DNA from: Microcaldota archaeon
GTDB lineage: Archaea > Micrarchaeota > Micrarchaeia > Micrarchaeales > Micrarchaeaceae
Reading direction: 5' to 3'
Assembly: GCA_021828155.1 (NCBI GenBank)
Contig: JAKAST010000006.1
Location: 1-38,198, forward strand
DNA: 38,198 nucleotides
Shown: in pieces, positions 6,904 to 14,698 of the stretch
Numbering within the stretch: the first letter of the stretch is position 1
How the letters are laid out: every line of letters begins with the position of its first letter
Program-made: the position numbers and the translations under genes
The notes under the pieces: generated by a model
Databases searched by the model: none
What the model was told of the DNA's origin: nothing
The model's input: the letters and a program-made list of their open reading frames with translations, nothing else

Positions 6904-7119
6904 CTATCTGCGGGCGCCTTCCTTTGCAACTAGAAGCTCCTTGTTCTTGTAGGCCCTGCGCTTCCGCATGTTGGTCCAGCAGTCCTTGCATATAACTAGG
7001 CGTAGCGTCTTCGTGGCGGTCTGGGAAGCCTTCTGGCATGAACTGCACACGTTCCTGCCGCAGTAGTCGCACTTCTCGTAACGGTAGACTTCCCGCTTGC
7101 ATCTTTCACACAGCATCAT
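6904..7119 (-). CDS. Small zinc-binding protein (cross-brace cysteine pairs)
   Basis: The product is 71 residues from ATG 7119 (or 70 from the adjacent ATG 7116, both just after GGTGCT). It has four CxxC pairs: CERC, CDYC, CSSC and CKDC. Their spacing fits two interleaved zinc sites, as in B-box, RING or HIT-like treble clefs. The remainder is basic (KNMRKRRAYKNK-type helix). The frame is open for 36 further codons upstream, but these contain no family-like sequence and precede the ribosome-binding site. The function is unknown; a nucleic-acid or protein adaptor is plausible. A minus-strand TATA box lies at about 7199-7208, about 80 nt upstream. Confidence 0.75.
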   Translation of the reverse strand: MMLCERCKREVYRYEKCDYCGRNVCSSCQKASQTATKTLRLVICKDCWTNMRKRRAYKNKELLVAKEGARR

Positions 7120-7243
7120 AGCACCGGATAGGCAGCCGACCGCATGCCTGTTGAGCACGCCCGGTAAACTGCATAAACAGGTAGATTGTTGCAAATACAT
7201 ATAAAAAGATATGGCGCACCGCGCCATTTTTAATAGGATTGCG

Positions 7244-7254
7244 ATAATATATTA
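7244..7254 (+). promoter_or_regulatory. TATA region for gatD-gatE
   Basis: ATAATATATTA lies 34-44 nt before the gatD start codon. A second candidate, TTTTTAAT, lies at 7227-7234. Confidence 0.5.
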
Positions 7255-7287
7255 GGCTTGTTGCGTTTCTCGCGCAGGGTGTAGCAA

Positions 7288-8631
7288 ATGTATTCTGACG
7301 AAGTATTGGAATTTCTCAGGTCAAACGGCGTTGAGGTGGGCGACCTGGTAAAGGTCAAAAGCGGGGGCAATACCGTCGAGGGTGAGCTCATGCCGGGCAC
7401 CGAGGCAAACAGCCCTGACGTGCTCGTGATAAAGCTCGCGAACGGCTACAACACCGGCGTCTCGTCCAAGGGTGCGAGAGTCGAGAAGCTGAAGCGCGCC
7501 AGTAAGGAGGCGCGCCCATTCCCCAAGGCGCATCTTGGGCAAAGGAAGGGCCTGCCCAAGGTGACGCTGCTCTACACCGGCGGCACTATAGGCAGCAAGC
7601 TCGACTACAAAACTGGCGGCGTGTACATGCTGCTCAAGCCCGAGGAGCTCTTCTACGAGGTGCCAGAGCTGTCAGGCATAGCGAGCATATCGGCAAAGCA
7701 GCTGTTCAGCATCTCAAGCGAGGACATGTCATACTTGGAGTGGCAGAGGATCGCTGAGGAAGCAGCCCGCGCTGTAAGCGAGGGCGCCCATGGCGTAGTT
7801 GTGACGATAGGCACAGACACGATGCACTATGCATCAGCGGCCTTGTCGTTCATGCTCAAGGACATACGGGCGCCGATAGTGCTTACCGGCTCACAAAGGA
7901 GCAGCGACCGGGGCTCTAGCGACGCCTTCCTCAATCTGATATGCGCCGTGCGGCTCGCGGCAGAATCCGACATAGGCGAGGTCGGCATATGCATGCACGC
8001 CACGAGTTCCGACGACAAGTGTGCGTTCATGCGCGGGACTAAGGTTAGGAAGATGCACACCTCGAGACGGGACGCATTCAGGCCCGTCAACTCCAAGGTA
8101 ATTGCAGAGCTCGGCAGCACCGGTGCAATAAAGTACATCGGCAGGTACAGGAAGGCCGTGCAGTCTAATGGCGCAAAGCCGGTCCTGGGATTCGAGAGCA
8201 AAGTAGCGCTGGTAAAGGCTTACCCCGACTCCGACCCAGACCTAATCAATTTTTATGCAGACAAGGGTTACAAGGGCATGATCATAGAGGGCACCGGCCT
8301 TGGCCACACGCCTGTATCTACTGAGCACGAGGGCAAGTCATGGCTGCCCGCTATAAAAAACGCGGTCGAGAACGGCATGATAGTTGGCATGACCTCGCAG
8401 TGCCTCTACGGGCGCGTGCACCCCAATGTGTATAGGAACCTGAGGCTCCTGAGCAACGCGGGCGTTATCTACTGCGGGGACATGCTGCCTGAAACCGCAT
8501 ACGTTAAGCTCGGCTGGCTGCTGGGCAACTACGATGCAGGCAAGGCACGTGATCTTCTTGCTAAGGACGTAGCCGGCGAGATTGAGGAACGCCAGGAATA
8601 CGACGAGTTTCCAAACGATGTGTTTGAATGA
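7288..8631 (+). CDS. gatD: Glutamyl-tRNA(Gln) amidotransferase subunit D
   Basis: GatD is the asparaginase-like subunit of the archaeal GatDE complex. It releases ammonia from glutamine or asparagine for conversion of Glu-tRNA(Gln) to Gln-tRNA(Gln). The protein has 447 aa, normal for the family. An N-terminal small beta domain (residues 1-80) precedes the asparaginase core. The core has catalytic Thr motifs YTGGTIGS (residues 96-103) and IGTDTMHY (about 173-180), plus TGSQRSSDRGSSDA. The C-terminal ASNase II-like domain includes GMIIEGTGLGH and TSQCLYGRV. Its stop overlaps the gatE start (ATGA), so the two are translationally coupled. Confidence 0.98.
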   Translation: MYSDEVLEFLRSNGVEVGDLVKVKSGGNTVEGELMPGTEANSPDVLVIKLANGYNTGVSSKGARVEKLKRASKEARPFPKAHLGQRKGLPKVTLLYTGGTIGSKLDYKTGGVYMLLKPEELFYEVPELSGIASISAKQLFSISSEDMSYLEWQRIAEEAARAVSEGAHGVVVTIGTDTMHYASAALSFMLKDIRAPIVLTGSQRSSDRGSSDAFLNLICAVRLAAESDIGEVGICMHATSSDDKCAFMRGTKVRKMHTSRRDAFRPVNSKVIAELGSTGAIKYIGRYRKAVQSNGAKPVLGFESKVALVKAYPDSDPDLINFYADKGYKGMIIEGTGLGHTPVSTEHEGKSWLPAIKNAVENGMIVGMTSQCLYGRVHPNVYRNLRLLSNAGVIYCGDMLPETAYVKLGWLLGNYDAGKARDLLAKDVAGEIEERQEYDEFPNDVFE

Positions 8632-10508
8632 AGGGCGGAGCACAAGGAGTAGGAGCTGCTGCGGCCTTGGACTACGCTAAGCTCGGCTTCATGTGCGGGC
8701 TCGAGGTGCACCAGCGCCTCGCGACAAAGCAGAAGCTGTTCTGCGCATGTCCCGCCGAGGTCACGCAGGGCCATGGCAGCGGTACCATATTCAGGTACCA
8801 ACGCGCCGTGGCCGGCGAGCTTGGCAATGTCGACCTTTCGGCGCAGTTTGAGGAGATGCGCAGGCGCAAGTTTATCTACAACCTGTACGAGGGCCACACA
8901 TGCCTCGTAGACATAGACGAGGAGCCGCCGCACCCGCTGAACACAGAGGCTCTCGAGATTGCACTTTCCGTGGCAGCTGCGCTCGGCCTGAAAATTTCCG
9001 ACGAACTGGAACCCATGCGCAAGGAGGTCGTTGACGGCAGCAACCCGAGCGCCTTCCAGCGCACCATTTTGCTTGGCACCGATGGTGCGATAAGGCTCGA
9101 TGGCCACGAAATTGGAATAACAATGATGTCGCTCGAGGAGGAGTCTGCCGGCATAAGCGCCGCGACGCAGGATTCTATAACCTACGACTCTGACCGCATA
9201 GGCATACCTCTTGTCGAGATAGACACAGATCCGCACATAGCTTCTCCACAGGAGGCCAAGCAGGTAGCGCTTCACATAGGCACCCTGCTCAGGCTTACCG
9301 GTAGGGTGCAACGCGGCATAGGCACCATAAGGCAGGATGTCAACGTCTCTATAAAGGGCGGGGCGCGTGTTGAGATAAAGGGCATGCAGAAGCTCGACAC
9401 CATGGACAGGTTCATAGAGAACGAGGTGCTGCGGCAGCAACGCCTGCTGGAGCTGAGGGACGAGCTCGTCAGGCGCAAGGCTTCTGTCGGCGAGGTTCAC
9501 GACCTTACAAAGCAGCTGAGCGGCACTAAGGCCAAGATAATAAGCGCGGCGCTGGGCTCGGGCGGCTCGCTTCTGGGACTCGCACTGCACGGCTTCAGTG
9601 GCATGCTGGGCGCTGAGGTTAACCCCGGCAGGCGCTTAGGCACTGAAATCAGCGATTATGCGAAGATGGGCGGAGTGAAGGGGCTCATACACAGCGACGA
9701 GGACATGAATGGCTATGGCCTCACAGACGACGAAGCTGCGACCGTTAGGAGGGAGCTGAAGCTGAAGGAGAGAGATGCATTTATACTTATAGCGGGCGCG
9801 AACGATAATGCGTCCAAGGCGATTAGGCTGGCAGCTGACAGGGCGAGGCAGGCCCTTGTAGGCGTGCCGCTGGAGACGCGCGGCGTCGCAAGCGCAGAAA
9901 CTTTCACTACCAAGTTCATGCGCCCCCTTCCGGGCGGCGCGAGGATGTATCCGGAAACGGACGTGAAACCTGTCGGGATAACCAAAGAGATGCTGGAAAA
10001 GGCGGCGCAGGATGCGCCTGACATAGCTAAGGAGCGCGCCAGGCTCGTAAAAGAACTTGGCAACGAGGGCCTTGCAGGCATGCTCATGATGTCGCAGCGT
10101 CTGCAGATTTACAAGATGCTCACGGCAGCGCGGGGCTCGGACAGGGAGTTCATAGCAAACACGCTGCTGCAGAAGTTCACAGAGCTGCGCAGGGCAGGCT
10201 ACGATGTGGAATCCATACCTGAGGGCGAGCTCTCCGGGCTCTTCAGGATGTACGCGGAAGGCAAACTCACCAAGCAGGCTGTTGAGGAGGTGCTTAAGGA
10301 GCTCGCGAGGGGCAAGCGCGATGCCGCAAAGATAGTTAAGGCTATGGGGCTGGAGCGCGTGAGCGGCAAAGCCCTTGCCAGTCTGGTAGACAAAGTCAGG
10401 AAAGAGGCCCATGGCATAAGCGGCAAGGAGCTCGTGCAGCGCGTAATGAGGGAGCACAGGCTGAACGTTGACGGCGCAGAGCTGAATGCGCTGGTCGATG
10501 GAAAATAG
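8628..10508 (+). CDS. gatE: Glutamyl-tRNA(Gln) amidotransferase subunit E
   Basis: GatE phosphorylates Glu-tRNA(Gln) and transfers ammonia supplied by GatD, which makes Gln-tRNA in archaea lacking glutaminyl-tRNA synthetase. The protein has 626 aa, a full-length size. The N-terminal GatB-like kinase domain has MCGLEVHQRLATKQKLFCAC, TGRVQRGIGTIRQDVNVSI and VEIKGMQ. An AspRS-type insertion domain distinguishes it from bacterial GatB (about residues 290-410). A helical and YqeY-like tail (about 480-626) contacts tRNA. It overlaps gatD by 4 nt and converges on the nnrE gene 21 nt away. Confidence 0.98.
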   Translation: MKGGAQGVGAAAALDYAKLGFMCGLEVHQRLATKQKLFCACPAEVTQGHGSGTIFRYQRAVAGELGNVDLSAQFEEMRRRKFIYNLYEGHTCLVDIDEEPPHPLNTEALEIALSVAAALGLKISDELEPMRKEVVDGSNPSAFQRTILLGTDGAIRLDGHEIGITMMSLEEESAGISAATQDSITYDSDRIGIPLVEIDTDPHIASPQEAKQVALHIGTLLRLTGRVQRGIGTIRQDVNVSIKGGARVEIKGMQKLDTMDRFIENEVLRQQRLLELRDELVRRKASVGEVHDLTKQLSGTKAKIISAALGSGGSLLGLALHGFSGMLGAEVNPGRRLGTEISDYAKMGGVKGLIHSDEDMNGYGLTDDEAATVRRELKLKERDAFILIAGANDNASKAIRLAADRARQALVGVPLETRGVASAETFTTKFMRPLPGGARMYPETDVKPVGITKEMLEKAAQDAPDIAKERARLVKELGNEGLAGMLMMSQRLQIYKMLTAARGSDREFIANTLLQKFTELRRAGYDVESIPEGELSGLFRMYAEGKLTKQAVEEVLKELARGKRDAAKIVKAMGLERVSGKALASLVDKVRKEAHGISGKELVQRVMREHRLNVDGAELNALVDGK

Positions 10509-10529
10509 GCTCTTCGTGCTCGCCCTATT

Positions 10530-11177
10530 TCAATCAGGCACACCTATCGGAACAACAACGATTTCGCCGGTATACATTCTAGCATTCCTCAATCCTATCT
10601 TGGGTTTGTGCAACGCCACCGTAACATCCGCCTTAACCGCCACAGGCATCGCCCTGCCCGTGACCGGATCCAGGCCGGACGGCAGGTCGATGGCGACCCT
10701 CACAGCATGAGCGGAATTCACGCGCTCCACGGCAGTTTTGAGCGGTTCCCTGAGAGCACCCCTCATTCCGGTGCCGGTCAGCGCTGCCACCACTATGTCG
10801 CAGGCGTCGAAGGCCGGAAATGCGTTAACGGCTTCTGGCGTGTCTGCGCTGGCCTTCTCGGTATTAAGCGCCATCCAGTTCCTCCTGGCTTCTTCTGTGC
10901 GTATGCTATCCGGCTTCCCCACCAAGAGCACAGTCACTGCCGCGCCCCTGTCGTGCAGATGCCTCGCAGCGACGAAGCCGTCGCCGCCGTTGTTGCCTGT
11001 CCCGCAGACAACAAACACGCGCTTCTGAACGAGCGGCCCGAAGCGCTTTCCTATCACGTCCGCAACGCCTGAACCAGCATTCTCCATCATCTGAAGCACA
11101 GTTATGCCGTGCTCCACTGCTTTCTTTTCTTCAAGCGCCATTTGCTCCGGCGTTATGAAGTCTGTCACATGGATCAC
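10530..11177 (-). CDS. nnrE: NAD(P)H-hydrate epimerase (YjeF N-terminal domain)
   Basis: It interconverts the R and S forms of hydrated NAD(P)H so that the NAD(P)HX dehydratase can repair them. The YjeF_N signature is clear: ITPEQMALEEKK at the N-terminus, VVCGTGNNGGDGFVAARHL in the Rossmann core, VVAALTGTGMRG, and AIDLPSGLDPVTG with the catalytic aspartate. Many archaea have this domain fused to the dehydratase. Here it stands alone at about 215 aa, and no dehydratase is in the window. GTG at 11177 (after AAGGTG) is preferred; the frame runs open to 11207 inside the upstream peptidase gene. It is probably an operon with that peptidase. Confidence 0.92.
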   Translation of the reverse strand: MIHVTDFITPEQMALEEKKAVEHGITVLQMMENAGSGVADVIGKRFGPLVQKRVFVVCGTGNNGGDGFVAARHLHDRGAAVTVLLVGKPDSIRTEEARRNWMALNTEKASADTPEAVNAFPAFDACDIVVAALTGTGMRGALREPLKTAVERVNSAHAVRVAIDLPSGLDPVTGRAMPVAVKADVTVALHKPKIGLRNARMYTGEIVVVPIGVPD

Positions 11178-11190
11178 CTTGCTTATTGGG

Positions 11191-12276
11191 TCACAGGAAG
11201 CGCGCACCGTCCTTCGTGACCAGCACGTCGTCCTCTATCCTTACGCCGCCGAAGCCCTGCACATAGATGCCGGGTTCGTCGCTCAAGACCATTCCCTGCC
11301 TAAGTATGTTCTTGTGCATACCGAGGCCCAGGCCGCTGTCGTGCACCTCCAGGCCTATGTCATGCCCCAGCGAATGGATGGATTTGCCCCTGTAGCGCCC
11401 GTGCTCCGCAGTATCTATGAACTCTGCTACCTTCATGTGCACATCATGGCCGTCGGCGCCCGGCCTTATGCTTTCCAGGCCGAGCCTCTGCGCCTGCTCT
11501 ACTACCTTGTGCATTTCCATGATTCGCGCGTATTTGCTGCTACGCCTGTCTGCCTTGAACACAAATGTCCGCGTCATGTCGGCGCAGTAGTTTTTGTACA
11601 TCGCACCCACATCTAGCAGCACTATGCTGTTCGGCCTGAGCTTGGTGGAATCGGGCATGTGGTGCGGCAGGGCGCTGTTAGCGCCGAACGAGACTATGCT
11701 GTCGAATGAGGTCTTCTGCGCACCCTGCTCCATCATCAGGTAGTTGAACCGGGCAGCGAGCTGCAGCTCTGTCATGCCCTCCTTGAAATACGAAGGTATG
11801 GCACCGAGCGCTTTCTTAGTTATCCTGACAGCGCTGCGCATCGTGTCTATTTCTTCGGGCTCCTTGATCTCGCGCGCCCGCGCGAAGAGGGCTTGCGCAT
11901 CGCCGAAGCCTTTCGCTTTCGCGTACTTCCTGATGAATTTGTAGTAGGCGTACGGCAGGTAGCCGCCGCTGATGCCGACCTCCTTGCCGGCGAGGTGGGC
12001 GCCAAGCTCCTTCTGGAACTTCTCGCGCTTGTCCACGACCACAATTTCCATTTCCTTCGGCCGCTGCTCCTCTGCTATGCCTGCCTCCAGCTCCGACGTC
12101 AGCAGCACCATCCTGTCTGGAAATGCCATCAGCACGTCCTGCTCGAAAACGCCGCCATAGAAACCAGTTAGGTACGTGAAGTTCGCGTCCTTCTCCTCGG
12201 TGTTCATGAGCACCAGCGCATCGAACTTGCTTCCTGCGAAGACGCGGCTTAACCGGCTGCGCATGCTTCTCATCAT
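11191..12276 (-). CDS. M24 family metallopeptidase, Xaa-Pro dipeptidase/aminopeptidase type
   Basis: About 361 residues with the two-domain creatinase/prolidase layout. The N-terminal domain runs to about residue 125 (FDALVLMNTEEKDANFTYLTG). The C-terminal pita-bread domain has all five metal ligands: D in LLDVGAMY, D in CADMTRTF, H in HSLGHDIGLEVHD, E in SDEPGIY and E in VRIEDDVLV. It removes N-terminal residues before proline or splits Xaa-Pro dipeptides. The start is set at ATG 12276 because a TATA box at about 12303-12311 on the minus strand predicts a start near 12281; ATG 12285 is the alternative. The frame further upstream overlaps the divergent kinase gene and is not coding. Confidence 0.93.
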   Translation of the reverse strand: MMRSMRSRLSRVFAGSKFDALVLMNTEEKDANFTYLTGFYGGVFEQDVLMAFPDRMVLLTSELEAGIAEEQRPKEMEIVVVDKREKFQKELGAHLAGKEVGISGGYLPYAYYKFIRKYAKAKGFGDAQALFARAREIKEPEEIDTMRSAVRITKKALGAIPSYFKEGMTELQLAARFNYLMMEQGAQKTSFDSIVSFGANSALPHHMPDSTKLRPNSIVLLDVGAMYKNYCADMTRTFVFKADRRSSKYARIMEMHKVVEQAQRLGLESIRPGADGHDVHMKVAEFIDTAEHGRYRGKSIHSLGHDIGLEVHDSGLGLGMHKNILRQGMVLSDEPGIYVQGFGGVRIEDDVLVTKDGARFL

Positions 12277-12302
12277 ACCACACATCAGATTGTGCGCGCC
12301 TG

Positions 12303-12311
12303 TTTTTATAT
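12303..12311 (-). promoter_or_regulatory. TATA box for M24 peptidase-nnrE
   Basis: On the minus strand this reads ATATAAAAA. The divergent kinase promoter lies 25 nt away on the other strand (ATTTTAAG at 12332-12339), making this a compact two-way promoter region. Confidence 0.6.
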
Positions 12312-12366
12312 CTGTGCTGCATGCCCAAAGCATTTTAAGCGTGAATGGGCATGCTTCATCGATTGC

Positions 12367-12945
12367 ATGGTGTTCATAACCTTCGACGGCATAGATGGCT
12401 CGGGCAAGAGCCCGCTCGCCGAGGCGCTTCGCAAAGCCCTTGCCGGGCAGGGCTACGACGTGACAGTTACCAAGGAGCCGACTGACGGCGAGATTGGGCG
12501 CCTGACGCACCGTGTTACGAAAGGAGAGCTCAAGATGGACATGCTGGCGTTGCAGATCCTTTTTGCGGCGGACAGGGCAGAGCACATCGCCAAATTCAGG
12601 GACATAATAGAAAGCAAAGACAGGGTTCTGATAAGCGACAGGTATTATTATTCCAGCATAGCCTACGGCGAGGCTGCAGGTGCAGACCGGAAATACCTAG
12701 AGGTGCTTAACTCAGTGTTCCCGAAGCCCGATCTCGCGCTGATTCTTGATGTAGATGTGGGCATAGCGCTGGAGCGGATAGCCGCGAAGAACAGCAGCAC
12801 TCTATTCGAGAAGAAGGAAACGCTTGAGAGGACGAGGACTGCGTTCAGAAAGTTCAGTGGCGTTACATTCATAGATACGGGCAGAAGAAGCAAGGAGGAA
12901 ACTGCTGTAGAGGTACTTCAGCTAGCGAAAGCTCTCCTGAAATAG
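12367..12945 (+). CDS. tmk: Thymidylate kinase (dTMP kinase)
   Basis: It phosphorylates dTMP to dTDP with ATP. The P-loop is GIDGSGKS at residues 8-15, but a proline follows the Ser where the family usually has Thr or a charged residue. KEPTDGEIG supplies the dTMP-binding arginine-like loop (with T for the usual G). DRYYYSSIAYG is the DR(Y/W) motif, and FPKPDLALILDVD is the following strand. The protein is 192 aa, slightly short for the family. The ATG at 12367 follows a TATA box at 12332-12339, giving a near-leaderless mRNA. It is monocistronic and convergent with tRNA-Val. Confidence 0.93.
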   Translation: MVFITFDGIDGSGKSPLAEALRKALAGQGYDVTVTKEPTDGEIGRLTHRVTKGELKMDMLALQILFAADRAEHIAKFRDIIESKDRVLISDRYYYSSIAYGEAAGADRKYLEVLNSVFPKPDLALILDVDVGIALERIAAKNSSTLFEKKETLERTRTAFRKFSGVTFIDTGRRSKEETAVEVLQLAKALLK

Positions 12946-12959
12946 CCGAAGCAATGGCA

Positions 12960-13031
12960 TGGGTCCGAGGAGAATCGAACTCCTGATCTTTACCTTGTGA
13001 AGGTAACGTCTTACCATTCGACCACGGGCCC
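12960..13031 (-). tRNA. tRNA-Val (CAC)
   Basis: On the minus strand the acceptor stem is GGGCCCG/CGGACCC, the D arm GTCGAATGGTAAGAC, the anticodon stem TTACC/GGTAA with loop TTCACAA (anticodon CAC), the T arm AGGAG-TTCGATT-CTCCT and the discriminator A. The acceptor stem contains one non-pair, C4 opposite A69. The other tRNA-Val in the window has C-G there. No intron and no encoded CCA. A minus-strand AT-rich box at about 13054-13064 lies at the right distance for a promoter. Confidence 0.9.
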
Positions 13032-13121
13032 GCGAAATAGCTAGTGTGTTAAAGCTTATTAATTCTTGCAGGCGTCAGAAAACAGCGCTAACTGGCAGCG
13101 CCGTTCTTGCATTCCTGCATT

Positions 13122-13562
13122 TCAATGAGAAGCCTTCCTTAGCTTCGCTGGTACTGCGTCCCTCTCGCAACTTGGGCAATAGAGGAGGTACTCTGTGTCT
13201 TTCTCGCTGATCATGGCCTTCTGCCTGTTGAGGAGCACAGACGGGGTTTCACTATAAACAGGAACTTCACGCTTTGCCTCGATTGCGGGCGTATCGCACG
13301 CGACGCAGCGCCAATACCTCTCGTTCTCGTGCAGCCTCATGTAATACGTCTTTCCCTTGTCCTAGACATTCCTCTTGTCCCTGAACCTGTTGTAGACAGT
13401 GCCGCAGTAGTCGCACTTTATCTGATACGACTCTGTGCCATTGCTATGGCCCATTTCCCAGTCGGTCGTCGGCAGCCTCGAGCCATCGAACAGGCAGTAC
13501 TTCAGGAAGCCGTCCACATATACAGGCTTGGCCTTCTGGATGCCGGGCTTTGAGGTAAGCAT
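13122..13562 (-). pseudogene. Zinc-ribbon protein gene interrupted by an in-frame TAG
   Basis: One frame runs from ATG 13562 (after GGTG, about 35 nt past a TATATAC box) to 13122 and is broken only by TAG at 13364-13362. Before it the product ends with IKCDYCGTVYNRFRDKRNV. After it the same frame continues with DKGKTYYMRLHENERYWRCVAC-type sequence and a final YLLYCPSCERD. The CDYC pair before the stop and the CVAC pair after it would together make one zinc ribbon, so the stop splits a single domain. Other genes here (gatE, htpX, tmk, GGGP synthase) end in TAG, so TAG is a normal stop. A recent nonsense mutation, readthrough, or restart at ATG 13340 are all possible. Confidence 0.65.
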
Positions 13563-13643
13563 GATGCACCAGTCTACAGCTGGCCAATCCAAATGTATAT
13601 AATCTTGCATATCCAGTCACTGAGTGCTTGCCATAGTGATTCA

Positions 13644-14198
13644 ATGACGTCGCAGTTCTATACCGGCACAGGCGACGACGGCTCTACCGCCATGGGCGGC
13701 GTACGCGCCAGTAAGAGCGATGCGCTGGTGTGCGCAATAGGCGAGGTGAACGAGCTCAATGCGTGGCTCGGGGTTGCACTCCAGGAGCTCAGCGACGAGA
13801 TGATCTCAAGGCAGCTGCGGTTCATACAGAACGAGTTGTTCGTGATAGGGGCTGAACTGGCTGCGGTAGCGGACAAGCGCTTTACCCCAAAGCGCGTAAT
13901 TGCCGATTCTGATGTAAAGGCGCTCCAGCAGGCTGTGGAAGAGGTCGGCGGCAGTGCGCATAAGCTCAAGTCATTCGTGCTGCCGGGCGGGCCGGGAGGC
14001 GGGGCCTATCTTGATTACGCGGCAACCGTAGCGAGGCGTGCGGAGCGTGCGGTCGTAGCACTTATGCACAAGCCAAACGGCAAGAGGCTCAATCCCTCAA
14101 TAGAAGTGTACATGAATAGGCTGTCGTCCTACTTATTCTGGGCTGCCAGGGCCGTCAACGCCAGGGAGGGCGCAGACGAGGAACGGCCTACGTACTGA
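13644..14198 (+). CDS. Cob(I)alamin adenosyltransferase, PduO/MMAB type
   Basis: It transfers adenosine from ATP to cob(I)alamin to make adenosylcobalamin. The 184-residue protein has the family marks. YTGTGDDGSTAMGGVRASKS is the ATP-binding N-terminus. GEVNELNAWLGVA corresponds to the G.(V/T)DELN.xLG block, QNELFVIGAELA follows, then LPGGPGGGAYLDYA, ARRAERAVVAL and YMNRLSSYLFWAARA. The ATG at 13644 is chosen because the ATP-binding motif starts four residues later. It diverges from the broken zinc-ribbon gene and converges on scpB, 2 nt away. A B12-dependent enzyme must exist elsewhere in the genome if this is functional; none is in the window. Confidence 0.92.
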   Translation: MTSQFYTGTGDDGSTAMGGVRASKSDALVCAIGEVNELNAWLGVALQELSDEMISRQLRFIQNELFVIGAELAAVADKRFTPKRVIADSDVKALQQAVEEVGGSAHKLKSFVLPGGPGGGAYLDYAATVARRAERAVVALMHKPNGKRLNPSIEVYMNRLSSYLFWAARAVNAREGADEERPTY

Positions 14199-14200
14199 CC

Positions 14201-14698
14201 TCAGCTGTCCTTGCCCCCGCCGAGGCTGAAGTACTCCCTGAACTTGTCGGTTGTCTGTAGCTTCTTGGTGCGCCCCACGCGCTTTGTGTCAAGGAATTCG
14301 TTCTCTACAAGCTCCTTCACGTAGTCGTAAGTTGAGCTGCCGAACGCCTTGACCACCGCGTTCTGGTAGATCGGCTCGTTCCTGCTCACGTACGCGAGTA
14401 TGCGCAGCGCGCCCTTGCTTATGTCCGGCTGTCCGGCCAGGCCGTTGACCTTAGTTGCGTACGGCTCGGCAAGGCCCATCATGTACTTGTTGCCTATGGA
14501 AAGTATGCGCAGAGCTCCATCGCGTGCTGCGAATTCGTCAGCGAGCTCCTTCAGAGCACCGTTTATGTAGCCGAGTGACACAACACCTATTGCCTGAGCA
14601 ATCTCCTCGGCACTCATCGCCTTGCCGGTCACGAAGAGCGCGGCCTCGATGAGGCGCTTCGTGTCTGCGTCTGCTTTACCCTGCATGCGCATCTCCAA
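14201..14698 (-). CDS. scpB: Segregation and condensation protein B (ScpB)
   Basis: ScpB is the winged-helix (kite) partner of the kleisin ScpA in the SMC complex that organises and segregates chromosomes. The 165-residue protein has two winged-helix units. LIEAALFVTGKAMSAEEIAQAIG opens the first, and KGALRILAYVSRNEPIYQNAVVKAFGS gives the second, ending in VGRTKKLQTTDKFREYFSL. This agrees well with archaeal and bacterial ScpB, slightly short at the C-terminus. Its ATG overlaps the end of scpA by 23 nt; ATG 14686 is an alternative start. No smc gene is in the window. Confidence 0.93.
   Translation of the reverse strand: MEMRMQGKADADTKRLIEAALFVTGKAMSAEEIAQAIGVVSLGYINGALKELADEFAARDGALRILSIGNKYMMGLAEPYATKVNGLAGQPDISKGALRILAYVSRNEPIYQNAVVKAFGSSTYDYVKELVENEFLDTKRVGRTKKLQTTDKFREYFSLGGGKDS

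Noticed and set aside
8529-10457. Long minus-strand frames (353 and 273 codons) opposite gatE
   Set aside because: They lie wholly within gatE and show low-complexity Leu/Arg/His-rich translations typical of antisense frames in GC-rich genes.
13362-13364. TAG as pyrrolysine or a reassigned codon
   Set aside because: At least six clear genes in the window end in TAG, so general reassignment is excluded; a local event remains open and is reported.
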